This document shows, in pieces, positions 16,701 to 25,355 of a DNA stretch of 33,048 nt. Under the pieces are notes generated by a model. The model saw nothing but the letters and a program-made list of their open reading frames with translations. It was not told the origin of the DNA and made no database searches. The stretch covers positions 1-33,048 of the forward strand of contig CAJJAA010000026.1 in the NCBI GenBank assembly GCA_905182025.1, written 5' to 3'. The translations under genes were made by a program, and so were the position numbers. How positions within the stretch are numbered: the stretch's first letter is position 1; the number at the start of each line of letters is the position of its first letter. This stretch comes from an uncultured OM182 clade bacterium. Its GTDB lineage: Bacteria; Pseudomonadota; Gammaproteobacteria; Pseudomonadales; Azotimanducaceae.

Positions 16701-18110
16701 ATGGGCGACTACAAATTACTGATTAAGGGCGAACTGGTTTCGGGCGATACGACAATGAGTGTTATCAACCCGGCCACAGAAGAAGCCATCGTTGATTGTC
16801 CGAGAGCATCAGAATCACAATTAAACCTTGCGGTTGCCGCCGCCAAAGAAGCATTTCCAGCCTGGAGTGCGACCAGCATCGATGAGCGTAAGAAAGTTAT
16901 CGGTGCGATTGCCGATGTGATTGAGGCCAATGCGACTGAATTGGCACAATTATTAACCCAAGAGCAGGGGAAACCGCTTGCGGATGCGACCGGTGAGGTC
17001 TACGGAACGGCGGCTTTCTTCCGTTATTTTATGTCCCTTGATCTGCCCGTCAAAGTGATCGACGACTCTGACGGCAGAAGGGTAGAAGCGCATCGTAAAC
17101 CACTGGGTGTTGTTGGCGCGATCGTGCCATGGAATTTCCCATTGATCCTGATGGCGTTCAAAGTGCCGCCTGCACTGATTGCCGGTAATACCATGGTGCT
17201 GAAGCCAGCGCCGACAACTCCGCTGAGCACTTTACGTTTAGGCGAGTTGATTAAAGATATCGTACCAGCGGGTGTTCTAAATATTATTACCGATGCGAAT
17301 GATCTTGGTGCGCCACTGACCGCGCACCCCGATATCCGAAAAATCTCTTTTACGGGGTCTACTTCGACCGGTGCAAAGGTGATGGCGGGTGCAGCCGGTT
17401 TACTTAAGCGCATTACGCTGGAACTTGGTGGCAACGACGCGGGTATTGTTATGGCCGACGTTGATCCGAAGGAAACCGCGCCGAAGTTATTTGAAAGTGC
17501 TTTTCAAAATAGTGGTCAAGTATGCATCGCTATGAAGCGACTTTACGTACATGAAGATATCTATGATGAAGTCTGTGACGAGCTCGCCACAATTGCGAAC
17601 GACACTGTCATTGGTGATGGTCTGCAACAGGGTACTAAATTGGGGCCGCTGCAGAATAAAATGCAGTACGAGCGGGTCAAAGAACTGATTGAAGAAGCAA
17701 AAGTTGACGGTAATGTTATCGCCGGCGGTGAAGTGCCCGATCAAGCCGGGTTCTTTATTCGGCCAACGATTGTTCGTGACATTAAGGAAGGCTCTCGTTT
17801 GGTCGACGAAGAACAATTTGGACCGGTTTTACCTGTGATGAGCTTCTCTACCTACGAAGAAGTTGTCGAGCGTGCGAACGCTTCGCCATGGGGTTTGGGC
17901 GGATCTGTTTGGTCGCCTGACCTCGATAAAGCTTATGCCTTGGCAGAGAAAATGGATGCGGGAACAATTTGGATCAACAAGCACGCAGAATTAGACCCTG
18001 CGATTCCTTTCGGTGGCGCCAAGCAGTCAGGTCTCGGCAACGAACTGGGTGAGGAAGGTTTAGCGGAGTTTACGCAGCTGAAAATAATTAACATGGCAAA
18101 AGCGTCTTAA
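16701..18110 (+). CDS. NAD(P)-dependent aldehyde dehydrogenase
   Basis: A 469-residue class-I-type aldehyde dehydrogenase that oxidises an aldehyde to the acid. Catalytic residues are visible: Asn145 in PWNFP, Glu241 in ELGGND and the nucleophile Cys275 in GQVC. The C-terminal GGAKQSGLGNELGEEGL motif is typical. Length is a little short of the common 480-500. The start at 16701 is chosen because GGGG lies about eight bases upstream; ATG at 16695 is too near it and the frame start at 16653 lacks an RBS. The gene is 118 bases after the G3E GTPase and 63 before the first acyl-CoA dehydrogenase. Specific substrate unknown. Confidence 0.93.
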   Translation: MGDYKLLIKGELVSGDTTMSVINPATEEAIVDCPRASESQLNLAVAAAKEAFPAWSATSIDERKKVIGAIADVIEANATELAQLLTQEQGKPLADATGEVYGTAAFFRYFMSLDLPVKVIDDSDGRRVEAHRKPLGVVGAIVPWNFPLILMAFKVPPALIAGNTMVLKPAPTTPLSTLRLGELIKDIVPAGVLNIITDANDLGAPLTAHPDIRKISFTGSTSTGAKVMAGAAGLLKRITLELGGNDAGIVMADVDPKETAPKLFESAFQNSGQVCIAMKRLYVHEDIYDEVCDELATIANDTVIGDGLQQGTKLGPLQNKMQYERVKELIEEAKVDGNVIAGGEVPDQAGFFIRPTIVRDIKEGSRLVDEEQFGPVLPVMSFSTYEEVVERANASPWGLGGSVWSPDLDKAYALAEKMDAGTIWINKHAELDPAIPFGGAKQSGLGNELGEEGLAEFTQLKIINMAKAS

Positions 18111-18173
18111 CGGCAAACTAAACACCCGTAAAAAACTAACGAAATAACTAAAGTAACATGAAGAGGAAGAATG

Positions 18174-19388
18174 ATGTCTAACGAACAAGCTCTGAACGAG
18201 TTTGAAACCACTACACGAGAGTGGGTCAAAGAGAATTTTCCGGTTTCGCTAGCAGGCTCTACGATGGGTCTTGAAGGTGAAGCGAGCGAATCAAAAAAAG
18301 CGGATTTCGAAATATGGCGTCAGCGTCTAGCTGAAAAAGGTTGGGGCGCGCCTACTTGGCCCGTTGAATACGGCGGCGCCGGTTTGGGGCATCCAGAAGC
18401 CAAAATAATCAGTCATGAAATGGCGAAGATGGGTGCCTTTAACCCCATTCCATTGATGGCGGGCATGGGCGTTACGATGGTTGGTCCAACCATTTTAGAA
18501 TACGGTACTGATGATCAGAAGAACCGACATCTAAAAAGTATTGCCAGTGGTGAAGTTCGTTGGTGTTTAGGGCTATCTGAACCTGGCGCGGGTTCAGACC
18601 TTGCGTCCTTGGCGACAAAAGCGGTTGATAATGGTGATAGCTTTGTTGTTAACGGTCAGAAGACTTGGACCTCAGGTGCTGACATATCGCAATGGTGTGG
18701 CGCACTGGTGAGAACCGACCCAGCGGCAAAAAAACGCAATGGCATTAGCTTTGTTCTACTGCCAATGGCTCAAGATGGCGTGACGACCAAACCGATCAAG
18801 CTTATTTCAGGCGTGTCACCGTTTTGCGATACGTTTTTTGATGATGCTCGAGCTGAAAAAGCAGACCTTTTAGGTGATCTCAATAAAGGTTGGAGTGTCG
18901 TTAAGCGATTGTTGCAGCACGAACGTCAAAGTCAGACTCAAGCCAGAAGTCCTAGCAGCGGATCAAAGAAAGCGACGCTGCAGGACAAAGCCAAGACCTA
19001 TGCGGGTACAGATGCCACGGGTGCATTGGCGGATGCCGATTTGCGTGTTCGACTGGCCAATCATTTAATGGATGCCGAAGCGCACAGTTTGACCGTTAAT
19101 CGTATTACTGCTGAAGCTAAGGGTAAAGTTGAGGTGAGTGCCGCAGCGTCTATCTTGAAGAACTCGGCAACCAAAATAGCGCAGACCAAGAATGAATTGA
19201 CCATGGAGTTCATGGGTACTCAAGGCATTGGTTGGGAAGGCGAAAATTTTGCTGCGGAAGAATTAGAAAACGTTCGCGAATGGCTATGGGGCAAAGCAAT
19301 CTCGATATATGGTGGTTCCCACGAAGTTCAGAACAACATCATCTCAAAAAACATACTCGGTCTCCCAGAGACAACCCAGCAAGGATAG
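18174..19388 (+). CDS. Acyl-CoA dehydrogenase, subunit with HER-type Glu
   Basis: A 404-residue member of the acyl-CoA dehydrogenase family, which oxidises acyl-CoA to 2-enoyl-CoA with [14 protein letters not shown] (132-142) is the usual FAD-contact motif. At the position of the medium-chain catalytic Glu the sequence is IYGGS (Gly380), so that base is missing. Instead, Glu250 in QHER aligns with the Glu of isovaleryl- and long-chain enzymes. A Ser/Lys-rich insertion follows at about 255-280. ATG at 18174 is preferred over the adjacent ATG at 18171 by RBS spacing. It lies 12 bases before a second, divergent ACAD gene. Together they resemble the two-gene heteromeric acyl-CoA dehydrogenases known from steroid degradation; the real substrate is unknown. 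Confidence 0.9.
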   Translation: MSNEQALNEFETTTREWVKENFPVSLAGSTMGLEGEASESKKADFEIWRQRLAEKGWGAPTWPVEYGGAGLGHPEAKIISHEMAKMGAFNPIPLMAGMGVTMVGPTILEYGTDDQKNRHLKSIASGEVRWCLGLSEPGAGSDLASLATKAVDNGDSFVVNGQKTWTSGADISQWCGALVRTDPAAKKRNGISFVLLPMAQDGVTTKPIKLISGVSPFCDTFFDDARAEKADLLGDLNKGWSVVKRLLQHERQSQTQARSPSSGSKKATLQDKAKTYAGTDATGALADADLRVRLANHLMDAEAHSLTVNRITAEAKGKVEVSAAASILKNSATKIAQTKNELTMEFMGTQGIGWEGENFAAEELENVREWLWGKAISIYGGSHEVQNNIISKNILGLPETTQQG

Positions 19389-19400
19389 GGGGATTATAAA

Positions 19401-20534
19401 ATGGCAGCATTAACAGAAGAACAATCGATGATTCGTGACCAAGCGAAATCGTGGACAACAGAAAAATCACCAGTGGATAAGTTCCGCGAAATGCGGGACA
19501 AAGAAATAGCGAATAACTATTTTCCCGAGACCTGGTCAGCAATGGTTGAGATGGGCTGGACCGGTATTATTATTCCGGAGCAATACGGCGGCTCCGATCT
19601 AGGTTTTCTGACCTTTGGCGTCGTTCTCGAAGAGACAGGTCGTCAGCTAACCGCGTCGCCTTTATTTGCCTCAGCCTTAGTTGGTGCATCAGCCATATTA
19701 CTGGGCGGTAACGAAGCGCAGAAACAAGCAATACTGCCGGGCATCGTCGATGGCAGCAAAATTCTAACCTTAGCGTTGGAAGAAGGGCCACGACATGCTC
19801 CACAAAATACCGCATTAAAGGCCGAATCCAATGGAGACGGTTTCACGTTGTCGGGCACAAAGACATTTGTCGCCGAGGGTATGTCAGCTACCACTTTTGT
19901 TGTTGCGGCCAGAACCAGTGGAGAAGCCGGTGACAGTGATGGCATAAGTCTATTTCTAGTAGATGCAGATGCGAAAGGTTTAGGCCGCAATGCGATTAAA
20001 ACAGTCGATAGTCGTGGCTATGCAAACCTCATTTTCGAAGCCGTTGACGTCAGCGCGGATGCGATGCTCGGTGGGGTCGATGTTGGACTTCCCATTCTGG
20101 ATGCAATATTGGATCGCGCCAGAGCCGGTTTGAGTGCCGAGATGTTGGGTACCGCCGCGCAGTCATTTGATATGACGCTGGAGTACTTAAAAACCAGAGA
20201 GCAATTCGGCCAAGTGATTGGATCGTTTCAGGCTTTGGGTCATCGGGCCGCAGGTCTATTTGGCCAAATGGAGCTTGCTCGCTCATGTTCAGAAGCGGCT
20301 CTGCAGGCAATTGATGATGACCAAGATGTTGAGCAAATGACATCCTTATCTAAGTGCCGTGTTGGCGAATTTCTTTTCGATATGTCCAATCAACTCATTC
20401 AGATCCATGGTGGCATTGGTATGACAGACGAGTTTGATGCGGGGCTCTATTTAAAACGAGCCCGTACCTTGGAAACGGCCTTTGGTAATCGCTCGTTCCA
20501 TCGTGATCGTTACGCGACGCTAGCCGGTTTTTAA
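19401..20534 (+). CDS. Acyl-CoA dehydrogenase-like subunit lacking catalytic Glu
   Basis: A 377-residue acyl-CoA dehydrogenase family protein, clearly different from its upstream neighbour. The N-terminal helical domain, the beta domain (near 120-230) and the C-terminal helices are all present. The usual base positions are lost: the LDYER-type Glu is replaced by LDRAR (Ala240) and the YEGT-type Glu by AFGN (Phe361). The IHGGIGMTDE motif for FAD contact between subunits is kept. This suggests a non-catalytic or shared-site partner of the upstream subunit. A GGGGG-containing RBS precedes the ATG. The gene ends a run of five plus-strand genes; a large inverted repeat follows. Confidence 0.9.
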   Translation: MAALTEEQSMIRDQAKSWTTEKSPVDKFREMRDKEIANNYFPETWSAMVEMGWTGIIIPEQYGGSDLGFLTFGVVLEETGRQLTASPLFASALVGASAILLGGNEAQKQAILPGIVDGSKILTLALEEGPRHAPQNTALKAESNGDGFTLSGTKTFVAEGMSATTFVVAARTSGEAGDSDGISLFLVDADAKGLGRNAIKTVDSRGYANLIFEAVDVSADAMLGGVDVGLPILDAILDRARAGLSAEMLGTAAQSFDMTLEYLKTREQFGQVIGSFQALGHRAAGLFGQMELARSCSEAALQAIDDDQDVEQMTSLSKCRVGEFLFDMSNQLIQIHGGIGMTDEFDAGLYLKRARTLETAFGNRSFHRDRYATLAGF

Positions 20535-20570
20535 ACGAAATACGGGTGTGATTGGCTAATAAATAAGCGC

Positions 20571-20612
20571 GGTTAACTGAGAGCAGATAGATGTTAATGC
20601 TCTCAGTGAACC
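20571..20612 (+). terminator. Large inverted repeat after the ACAD pair, possible terminator
   Basis: A 15-base arm (GGTTAACTGAGAGCA) pairs with TGCTCTCAGTGAACC across a 12-base loop with one mismatch. It lies 37 bases after the ACAD stop and 88 before the GFA gene. The T run is poor (TTTTT occurs only about 25 bases later), so it may be a terminator, an RNA-stabilising hairpin or a protein site. Confidence 0.45.
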
Positions 20613-20699
20613 GACGCTCGACTTAGTTATAGCTGTTTTTACAAACCCAATTTTTATAGACATGCGCAACAAAAAAACAATAATAAAAAGGAGCTCAAA

Positions 20700-21107
20700 A
20701 TGTCGGTAACAGGACAATGCCTTTGTGGCGAAATAAAATATGAAATAGACAATGTGCCCACAATGACGGGTGTTTGCCATTGTAAGAATTGTCAAAGACA
20801 AGCGGGTTCTGCATTCTCAACACTTGCGGCAGTGCCTACGTCAGAGTTTAAACTCAATTCGGGTACGCTAAAGCTATACAAAGATAGCGAAACGAAAAGT
20901 GGCAGTACGGTTGAGCGATTTTTCTGCGGCAATTGTGGATCGCCGATTTACTCCGCTGTGCCGAGCCAGCCTGACGCACTTTATCTGAAAACGGGCACAA
21001 TGGATGATACAGAGGCCTTCGTACCTCAGTTCCACGTGTGGTGCGACACCAAGCAAAATTGGGTGTCACTCGATGAAAGTGTGCCGCAAATGGGCCAGCA
21101 ATCCTAA
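20700..21107 (+). CDS. GFA/CENP-V domain zinc-binding protein
   Basis: A 135-residue protein of the GFA (glutathione-dependent formaldehyde-activating, CENP-V) fold. The zinc-binding Cys pattern is complete: C7-x-C9-G, then C26-H-C28-xx-C31, and C76-xx-C79-G. The family name comes from formaldehyde activation with glutathione, but most members have unproven roles. AAGGAG before the ATG supports the start. It is monocistronic between an inverted repeat and a bidirectional hairpin. A link to formaldehyde is not shown here. Confidence 0.9.
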   Translation: MSVTGQCLCGEIKYEIDNVPTMTGVCHCKNCQRQAGSAFSTLAAVPTSEFKLNSGTLKLYKDSETKSGSTVERFFCGNCGSPIYSAVPSQPDALYLKTGTMDDTEAFVPQFHVWCDTKQNWVSLDESVPQMGQQS

Positions 21108-21122
21108 ACAAGTTTCCGCATG

Positions 21123-21148
21123 ACCTAGGCTTTTATTCAAGCCTAGGT
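21123..21148. terminator. Bidirectional hairpin between convergent genes
   Basis: ACCTAGGCTT and AAGCCTAGGT form a perfect 10-bp stem around a six-base loop, centred between the convergent GFA and GltS-like genes. Neither strand has a strong T run, but position and stem fit a bidirectional terminator. Confidence 0.65.
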
Positions 21149-21168
21149 TTGTGGTCTGAGTTGCTGAC

Positions 21169-22542
21169 TTATGCAGTATGGGCTGGTACGCGTCGTCCAA
21201 TGAGTAGTGCGATAATACCACCAGCAATGAGTGTTGCGGCATAAACGCTAACAATTGTACTGATGTCGTAAGAAGGCAGTATTGGCGCCATCAAGGTGAG
21301 AATGTGAAAACCTGCAATCAGTATTGCTATATTAAAGAAGGCGAGCTCTTTTGCGATCGGTGTGCTGAAATCGGGGTCCACTATTCTAAGTAACAACAGT
21401 CCGGTTCCGGTCGAACCACAACAGCAACCAAAGATTGTGAGTGCTCTTTCAATACCAAGATGCTGCAATTGACGGCCGAGTAGAAAGCACATGAGTGCCG
21501 TACCGAGCGAAACAGCAACGCACACCAGCACAATCGGTACTAAAAAGGTTATGAGTAAACCAAACTGAATACTCATCATGGTGGCCACGACCATAAAATC
21601 AACGGAACTGCCTGTAATACGTCGTTGCGTATCGTTATCAATGAAATGGCCATAACCGAGTCGGTCTATTAAAAGCCGCATCAAGACACATACCATCAGG
21701 CCATGTAGAAAGAATAAATTGTGGCTAAACAGTATGCCGAAATGTATGTCCCCTAAAACCCAAGTTTGTGCCAATGGGGCAATCCACAATAGGTATTGGT
21801 GCGTTATAAAATAGGCAATGCCTAAAATAGCGATATGAAACGCTAAGCTGTCGACGTTGGCAGAGTGGGTCACCTGTCGGCCGGCTTCTGGTCTTGACTC
21901 AACTGAATGTACGCCGCTGAGAAAGTCCTCATCGATGCGTGCTTTTTGGTTGAAATTTAGTCCTTTGGTAATCGCCCATTTGGCGACGGGAACACCAAAT
22001 ACAAAGGCGACGACGAAGCCGATCGAAGCATAGATGAGTCCAAAGCTTACCGCGTGTTCGATACCTAATTCGGTTTCCCAAATATTACCCAAAGCGATCG
22101 CCTGGCCGGGCCCTTGGGTAAAACCATGGGTGGCGATCATGCCGAGGAACGTCGACAGAGAATTGCCCGTCAGTGCGTTGTAAGTGAGAACAACACCGAG
22201 CCCAATCAGAGCTTGCATCACCAAGCTCGAAACCCAAACAGCTGAAAGCCAACTGCCACCAGCGATCACGGTATTGCCTTTGGCGCCTGCTGGAGAGCCG
22301 GTCAAACACAAGGACATGAAGCTTAAGGTGAAGCAGTGGAAGGTGAACGCAGTGAAATCACTGCTCGTGTAACCAAAGGATAGGTCGGCGGCCAATAGTG
22401 TGAAGCCAATAGCACCTGCGATGAGGCTAGCGGGAACCAGCGCTGTTTGTAAGAAACGGATCTTGGCTCTTAGCACCGTCGCAACGACGAGCAGGCTGGA
22501 CATGAAGGCGAAGGCGATAACGCCGCTGAAACTTTCGAACAT
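21169..22542 (-). CDS. GltS-like sodium/glutamate symporter family transporter
   Basis: A 457-residue integral inner-membrane protein with about eleven hydrophobic segments in two halves separated by a soluble linker near residues 195-235. It resembles the GltS (ESS) family of sodium-coupled glutamate transporters; the ATHGFTQGPGQAIALG stretch near 140 corresponds to a conserved re-entrant region, and a second small-residue-rich region (CCCGSTGTG) near 376-384 would be its counterpart in the other half. The substrate may not be glutamate, since members are diverse and the CCC cluster is unusual. A GGAG stands about nine bases before the ATG. It lies 50 bases after the VOC gene on the same strand and probably shares its transcript. 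Confidence 0.82.
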   Translation of the reverse strand: MFESFSGVIAFAFMSSLLVVATVLRAKIRFLQTALVPASLIAGAIGFTLLAADLSFGYTSSDFTAFTFHCFTLSFMSLCLTGSPAGAKGNTVIAGGSWLSAVWVSSLVMQALIGLGVVLTYNALTGNSLSTFLGMIATHGFTQGPGQAIALGNIWETELGIEHAVSFGLIYASIGFVVAFVFGVPVAKWAITKGLNFNQKARIDEDFLSGVHSVESRPEAGRQVTHSANVDSLAFHIAILGIAYFITHQYLLWIAPLAQTWVLGDIHFGILFSHNLFFLHGLMVCVLMRLLIDRLGYGHFIDNDTQRRITGSSVDFMVVATMMSIQFGLLITFLVPIVLVCVAVSLGTALMCFLLGRQLQHLGIERALTIFGCCCGSTGTGLLLLRIVDPDFSTPIAKELAFFNIAILIAGFHILTLMAPILPSYDISTIVSVYAATLIAGGIIALLIGRRVPAHTA

Positions 22543-22592
22543 GCTGGTGCGCTCCGGTGATACTGAGTAGGGCTGTGGATCTGTGTGTTTGG

Positions 22593-23147
22593 TTAAACAG
22601 GGATGGCGCTGTCGGATGCCGTTTGGTCTGAACGCATTACAAGGGGAGCGATCGCCAAATTATTCGCCAGTGCTGCAACGATTTCGTCAGGATCAAAAGG
22701 TTCACCAATCGCGTTGCTGTGAAAAGCGTCACTTTCCATAAAGGCATTGGCTTGCTCTACGTCAAGTAAGTCGACTTGAAACTCAAGTCCATTGCCGTCC
22801 GGGTCAGCGTAGTACATTGACAAGGTAGGTCCATGCCGAATACTCATAAAAGGTTTGCATCCCAAAGCGCTCATACTTTGATACTGCGCCATTAATTCCG
22901 TCACTGTGTCCCATGTATAGGCGACATGATGGACACCGCAGGCTGTCTGGTCCGGTTTTTCTGGCGAGGGTTCGCCGCCAAGATTTAAAAAGGCAAACCG
23001 ATGATGCTCTTCGTCATAGGTGAGAAAGGAAAGTTGATCCGTTTGATTTTGAACCTTGGCGTCAAAAACGTTCTGATACCAGTCAATCATCTCATGGTAA
23101 CGATGCGTTCGATAAACGATATGAGCGAACTTGCTAGGTGACGCCAT
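22593..23147 (-). CDS. VOC-family (glyoxalase/extradiol dioxygenase-like) protein
   Basis: A 184-residue vicinal oxygen chelate protein. Likely metal ligands are His9 (FAHIVYRT), His74 (GVHHVAY) and Glu122 (GLEFQVD), the last after a PDGNG turn, matching the extradiol-dioxygenase pattern of two His and one Glu in two paired modules. About 50 extra residues at the C-terminus have no assignment. Reaction is unknown: VOC proteins include glyoxalases, epimerases, dioxygenases and resistance proteins. It is the first gene of a minus-strand pair with the GltS-like transporter and divergent from the SDR at 23307. Confidence 0.85.
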   Translation of the reverse strand: MASPSKFAHIVYRTHRYHEMIDWYQNVFDAKVQNQTDQLSFLTYDEEHHRFAFLNLGGEPSPEKPDQTACGVHHVAYTWDTVTELMAQYQSMSALGCKPFMSIRHGPTLSMYYADPDGNGLEFQVDLLDVEQANAFMESDAFHSNAIGEPFDPDEIVAALANNLAIAPLVMRSDQTASDSAIPV

Positions 23148-23306
23148 GTTGCCGATCTCTGCCTATTGTGTTGCAGCTACTTTGCCTGACTGTTAATGAT
23201 TAGTGCAAGCGCTACTGAGGTCGAGTTATCTCTGGATATGAGTCGATTAGTCGCTGTAGTATAGGCCCCTCAAATTTTTATAAACTATTCAATTTTAAGG
23301 GGATCT

Positions 23307-24071
23307 ATGGATATTTCAGGTAGTAAAGCAATATTTGTTGGTGGTGCTTCAGGCATGTGCCGAGCTACGGCGGAAGCCTTCGTTGCCAAAGGCGGCACGG
23401 TGGCGATCCTTGATCTTGAATCCTCAAAGGGCGCTGAAGTCGCTGCATCGCTAGGTGGAACATTTGTACCCTGTAATGTAATGGACTATGACGGCATGGC
23501 TGTGGCGTTCGAGACGGCCGTTGAACAGCTGGGTGGTCTGCATTTTATGGTGAATACCGCCGGTGGTGGTGCTGGACAACGTACGATTAAAAAAGATGGC
23601 TCGCGGCATTCTCTGGATGACTTTCGGCGCGTCATCGACTTAAACCTGATCGCGTCATTCAATATTAATACGATCGCTGCCGAGCACATGGTGAAGAATG
23701 AACCTAACGACGTTGGGGAACGAGGCGTGATGATTAATACTGCATCGATCGCAGCCTTCGAAGGCCAGATCGGGCAAGTGGCTTACACGGCTGCCAAGGG
23801 TGGTATTGCCGCGATGACGCTGACGATGGCACGTGATTTAGGTACCCACGGTATCCGTTGTATGACGATCGCTCCCAGTTTATTTGATACTGGTTTGACT
23901 GCGGGTATCCCAGACGAAGGCGCGCTGCAACTAACCAAGGACGCAGCATTTCCCAAGCGAATGGGTCGGCCACAGGAATTCGCCGTGATGGCCATCTCAA
24001 TATTTGAGTGCACCATGATGAATGGATCAACCATTCGGGTTGATGGCGGCCAACGATTTGCGCCTCGATAA
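23307..24071 (+). CDS. SDR, 3-hydroxyacyl-CoA dehydrogenase type II-like
   Basis: A 254-residue classical SDR. The cofactor motif is GGASGMCR (12-19) with Cys18 in place of the second Gly position, D36 suggests NAD(H), NTAG is at 83-86, and the catalytic Ser147, Tyr160 and Lys164 stand in an NTASIAAFEGQIGQVAYTAAKGG block that is characteristic of HSD10-type enzymes. Those act on 3-hydroxyacyl-CoAs such as 2-methyl-3-hydroxybutyryl-CoA, and on steroids, so a role in branched acyl-CoA oxidation is likely but not proven. The C-terminal DGG is present. AAGGGG before the ATG gives a good start. It is followed by the MFS gene after 99 bases. Confidence 0.88.
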   Translation: MDISGSKAIFVGGASGMCRATAEAFVAKGGTVAILDLESSKGAEVAASLGGTFVPCNVMDYDGMAVAFETAVEQLGGLHFMVNTAGGGAGQRTIKKDGSRHSLDDFRRVIDLNLIASFNINTIAAEHMVKNEPNDVGERGVMINTASIAAFEGQIGQVAYTAAKGGIAAMTLTMARDLGTHGIRCMTIAPSLFDTGLTAGIPDEGALQLTKDAAFPKRMGRPQEFAVMAISIFECTMMNGSTIRVDGGQRFAPR

Positions 24072-24170
24072 AAACCAGCGGTCTGTGTTGATGTCAGCTG
24101 CGCACGCGCAGATTAGACATGTCAGCTTTATAGGAATAGCGCCATCAATCTAAAAAGTTCCAAGCCAAGC

Positions 24171-25337
24171 GTGTTAACGGGTTGGACCATAGTCACTTTG
24201 ATAGCGTTAAGTGCGGCGGTTGCACAAGCCTTTGGTCGATTTAGTTATGGGCTTTTGCTACCGGCTGTGCGCGACGATTTAGGTATTTCAAACACCATGG
24301 CAGGACTCGTTGGTGCTGCCAATGTTGGTGCCTACCTGTTGGGTACGATGTTTGTCGCGTGGGCAACGAGTCGCTATCGGTTACTCGGAGTGCTGCGTTT
24401 AGGCTTAGTGTTATCAACGACCGGTCTTCTCGCCGCATCCTTTGCCAATTCACCTTATGGGTTGGCGACGGCTTTGTTTATCGCAGGCATCGGCGGTGCC
24501 TGTGTTTGGATTCCGGCCCCCATGATCGCTGCGGATGCGCTGCCGCCCGCCCAACGGGGGCTCGCGATAGGTCTGATGGGCTCCGGCATTGGCCTTGGTG
24601 TGGCTTTTGTGAGTGTGCTGGGGGGCTCTGTGCGGGCTTCTCAGGGCGATCAGGGGTGGACCAGCGTGTATTTTATAATGGCTCTCGCTGGTTTGACTGT
24701 TTTGTTGGGTGTCCTGGCTGCCGTTAGGCATCAGCAAGCGGCGCCGTCCGGAGGCGGAGGCTTTGGTGGTTTTGGTGCGCTGAAACGCATGCGAGGTTGG
24801 TTGCCGCTACTTTTTGCATACACTTGCTTTGGCTTTATGTATCTATTGGTGATGGGGTTCCTCACCACTCGGCTTGAAGATGACAGCTATTGGACCAATG
24901 TTGACGCGGCATTCGCCTTTACCCTGATGGGCTTTGCGATGATATTTGGTGGGCCGCTTTTTGTGGCGATCGCCAATCGGTTCGGCCCTCGTTCTGCCTT
25001 GGCAATGGCGTTTGGTCTGTGGCCAGTCTTTATCGCCGTGGTCCTAACCGGCCACTATGTGCCGACGCTGGTTGCCTGTATTGGGCTTGGCTTTTTGTTC
25101 AGCGGCCTGCCTTCGCTCATTACGCTTTACGTTGTTGAAAATACCGCGATTGAGGATTACGGACCCAGCTTTGCTGCGGCCACCTTAGCGTTTGGCTTAG
25201 CGCAAACGATCTCGCCACCAATCGGTGGGTTTTTGGCTGACCTGACGGGTTCTTTTATGGCGGTATTCCTGTTGTCGGGCTTTATTGGTGTGCTGGGTCT
25301 GCTGACATCTTTGCAGCTACCGAAACGCAATCAGTAA
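24171..25337 (+). CDS. MFS transporter, YbfB/YjiJ-like
   Basis: A 388-residue membrane protein with twelve hydrophobic segments in two bundles of six, joined by a Gly-rich loop (SGGGGFGGFG) near 193-202. AQAFGRFSYGLLLPAVRDDLGIS near the N-terminus is typical of the YbfB/YjiJ branch of the major facilitator superfamily; the substrate is unknown. The GTG start at 24171 has no good Shine-Dalgarno sequence, and no other start codon lies in frame upstream within the first 40 bases, so the exact start is uncertain. It converges with the GST-like gene only 18 bases away. A small hairpin (24098-24111) lies in the spacer before it. Confidence 0.88.
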   Translation: MLTGWTIVTLIALSAAVAQAFGRFSYGLLLPAVRDDLGISNTMAGLVGAANVGAYLLGTMFVAWATSRYRLLGVLRLGLVLSTTGLLAASFANSPYGLATALFIAGIGGACVWIPAPMIAADALPPAQRGLAIGLMGSGIGLGVAFVSVLGGSVRASQGDQGWTSVYFIMALAGLTVLLGVLAAVRHQQAAPSGGGGFGGFGALKRMRGWLPLLFAYTCFGFMYLLVMGFLTTRLEDDSYWTNVDAAFAFTLMGFAMIFGGPLFVAIANRFGPRSALAMAFGLWPVFIAVVLTGHYVPTLVACIGLGFLFSGLPSLITLYVVENTAIEDYGPSFAAATLAFGLAQTISPPIGGFLADLTGSFMAVFLLSGFIGVLGLLTSLQLPKRNQ

Positions 25338-25355
25338 GCATGAAAGCGCCTGCAA

